From assembly GCA_031256525.1 (NCBI GenBank), contig JAIRQK010000024.1, forward strand, positions 1-7,327: a stretch of DNA of 7,327 bases, in the 5' to 3' direction. Of this stretch, positions 6,756-7,327 are shown piece after piece. Each line of letters begins with the position of its first letter. Positions within the stretch are counted from its first letter, which is position 1. Source of the DNA: Campylobacteraceae bacterium. Its GTDB lineage: Bacteria; Campylobacterota; Campylobacteria; Campylobacterales; Campylobacteraceae. The notes under the pieces were generated by a model that searched no databases, was not told the DNA's origin, and saw nothing but the letters and a program-made list of their open reading frames with translations. Both the position numbers and the translations under genes were made by a program.

Positions 6756-6808
6756 AAAAGGAGATTTTTGTGTGCAAAAGGTGTAGAAATACTGATTTAA
6801 TGTGGTAG
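6756..6808 (+). other. Strong Shine-Dalgarno leading into a 12-codon reading frame
   Basis: AAAAGGAGA (6756-6764) is the best ribosome binding site in the window, yet no normal gene follows it. The GTG at 6770, five bases after it, opens MCKRCRNTDLMW and stops at TAG 6806-6808. A competing TTG at 6768 gives only 10 codons. It could be a tiny CxxC peptide, a leader, the remnant of a deleted gene, or meaningless. It lies only 8 bases after the stop of the gene at 5815-6747 and before the azlC promoter, so it would be read from the upstream message. Confidence 0.2.
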
Positions 6809-6823
6809 GCATAGTATTTATTT

Positions 6824-6832
6824 TGATATAAT
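6824..6832 (+). promoter_or_regulatory. Extended -10 promoter of azlC
   Basis: TGATATAAT in the context ATTTTGATATAATATACC is a near-ideal extended -10 for this phylum. Transcription would begin near 6839 with a short leader of about 16 bases containing AAGGA (6844-6848), six bases before the TTG start. Confidence 0.75.
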
Positions 6833-6854
6833 ATACCTTTTTTAAGGAACAAAA

Positions 6855-7327
6855 TTGAATTTTTTAAGTATTTTACGCCTTACATTTCCTGTTTTGCTCG
6901 GTTATGTTCCCCTTGGCATAACCTTTGGACTTTTGGCAGTTTCGGCAGATATTCCTTGGTATTACGCTATGTTGATGAGTGTTTTTATATTTGCAGGTTC
7001 TGGGCAGTTTTTGGCAATTACACTTTTTGCATCACAAGCCACTTATTTAGAGATTTTTGTGGCTCTTTTTTTAGTAAACTTAAGACACTTTTTTTATGGA
7101 ATCTCTATGTTGAATGATTTTAAAATATTGAAAGGCTTTGCTAAAAAGTATTCAATTTTTGCATTAACAGACGAAACATTTGCACTTTTAAAAACCACAT
7201 ATGTAAACAAAGAGGATATGGAAAAAACCTTTGTTTCAATTTCGGCATTAAATCAATTTTATTGGATTTTTGGAACTTTTGTTGGTGCATATTTGGGGGC
7301 AAATATCAATTTTAACTTTGATGGAAT
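6855..7327 (+). CDS. azlC: AzlC-family branched-chain amino acid exporter subunit, N-terminal part (3' end outside window)
   Basis: AzlC-type proteins form the large inner-membrane subunit of a branched-chain amino acid exporter, usually with the small AzlD, which would be expected just outside the window. The 157 visible codons start MNFLSILRLTFPVLLGYVPL and continue GITFGLLAV, the characteristic AzlC opening. Further family signatures are FAGSGQFLAI, VNLRHFFYGISM, ALTDETFALL and FGTFVGAYLGANI, all in the expected order. At least three or four hydrophobic helices are present in this part. The start is TTG, supported by AAGGA six bases upstream and by the extended -10 at 6824. No upstream ATG fits. 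The frame is open to the window end with no defects. Substrate is assigned by family only. Confidence 0.9.
   Translation, partial: MNFLSILRLTFPVLLGYVPLGITFGLLAVSADIPWYYAMLMSVFIFAGSGQFLAITLFASQATYLEIFVALFLVNLRHFFYGISMLNDFKILKGFAKKYSIFALTDETFALLKTTYVNKEDMEKTFVSISALNQFYWIFGTFVGAYLGANINFNFDG

Noticed and set aside
1..7327. CRISPR array, insertion sequence, phage, toxin-antitoxin or defence system
   Set aside because: No spaced direct repeats, transposase or recombinase motifs, tRNA-like sequence or paired toxin-antitoxin frames were seen on either strand. All gaps between genes are short (206 bp at most).

Overview
The window is an AT-rich chromosomal segment, most likely from a Campylobacterota (epsilonproteobacterial) organism, possibly a Sulfurimonas/Sulfurovum/Arcobacter-like one. 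The evidence is the folD-lepB-rpiB gene run (folD-lepB adjacency is known from Helicobacter and Campylobacter), the FolD and RpoD sequence style, very low GC, and extended -10 promoters of the TTTTGATATAATA type with no clear -35 box. The genus is inference.

Layout. Positions 1-1952, minus strand: an apparent folD-lepB-rpiB operon, read in that order. It covers one-carbon metabolism, signal peptidase I and a ribose-5-phosphate isomerase cut by the window edge. Positions 2037-2363, plus strand: a small secreted c-type cytochrome, divergent from folD. The two promoters may share one near-symmetric -10 element. Positions 2364-4928, minus strand: rpoD, the housekeeping sigma factor, followed 24 bp later by a small PAS protein with a degenerate kinase-like C-terminus. 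The stop codon of that protein directly abuts the cytochrome stop. Positions 5039-5608, minus strand: a six-helix HdeD/DUF308-type membrane protein upstream of rpoD. Positions 5609-5814: a 206-bp divergent promoter region with palindromic GAAC/GTTC elements. Positions 5815-6747, plus strand: an unrecognised five-helix membrane protein with a C-terminal extracytoplasmic domain. Positions 6855-7327, plus strand: the start of an AzlC-type branched-chain amino acid exporter, cut by the window edge, with a clear promoter.

The left two thirds is mostly core housekeeping (folate C1 units, protein export, transcription initiation). The right third is membrane proteins of more accessory character. There are no mobile elements, CRISPR arrays, tRNA or rRNA genes, and no clear new multi-gene system. 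The least explained items are the pseudo-kinase-like protein behind rpoD, the membrane/periplasmic two-part protein at 5815, and a strong Shine-Dalgarno sequence that leads only into a 12-codon reading frame before azlC. Several starts were moved to fit ribosome binding sites: folD, rpoD and the cytochrome.
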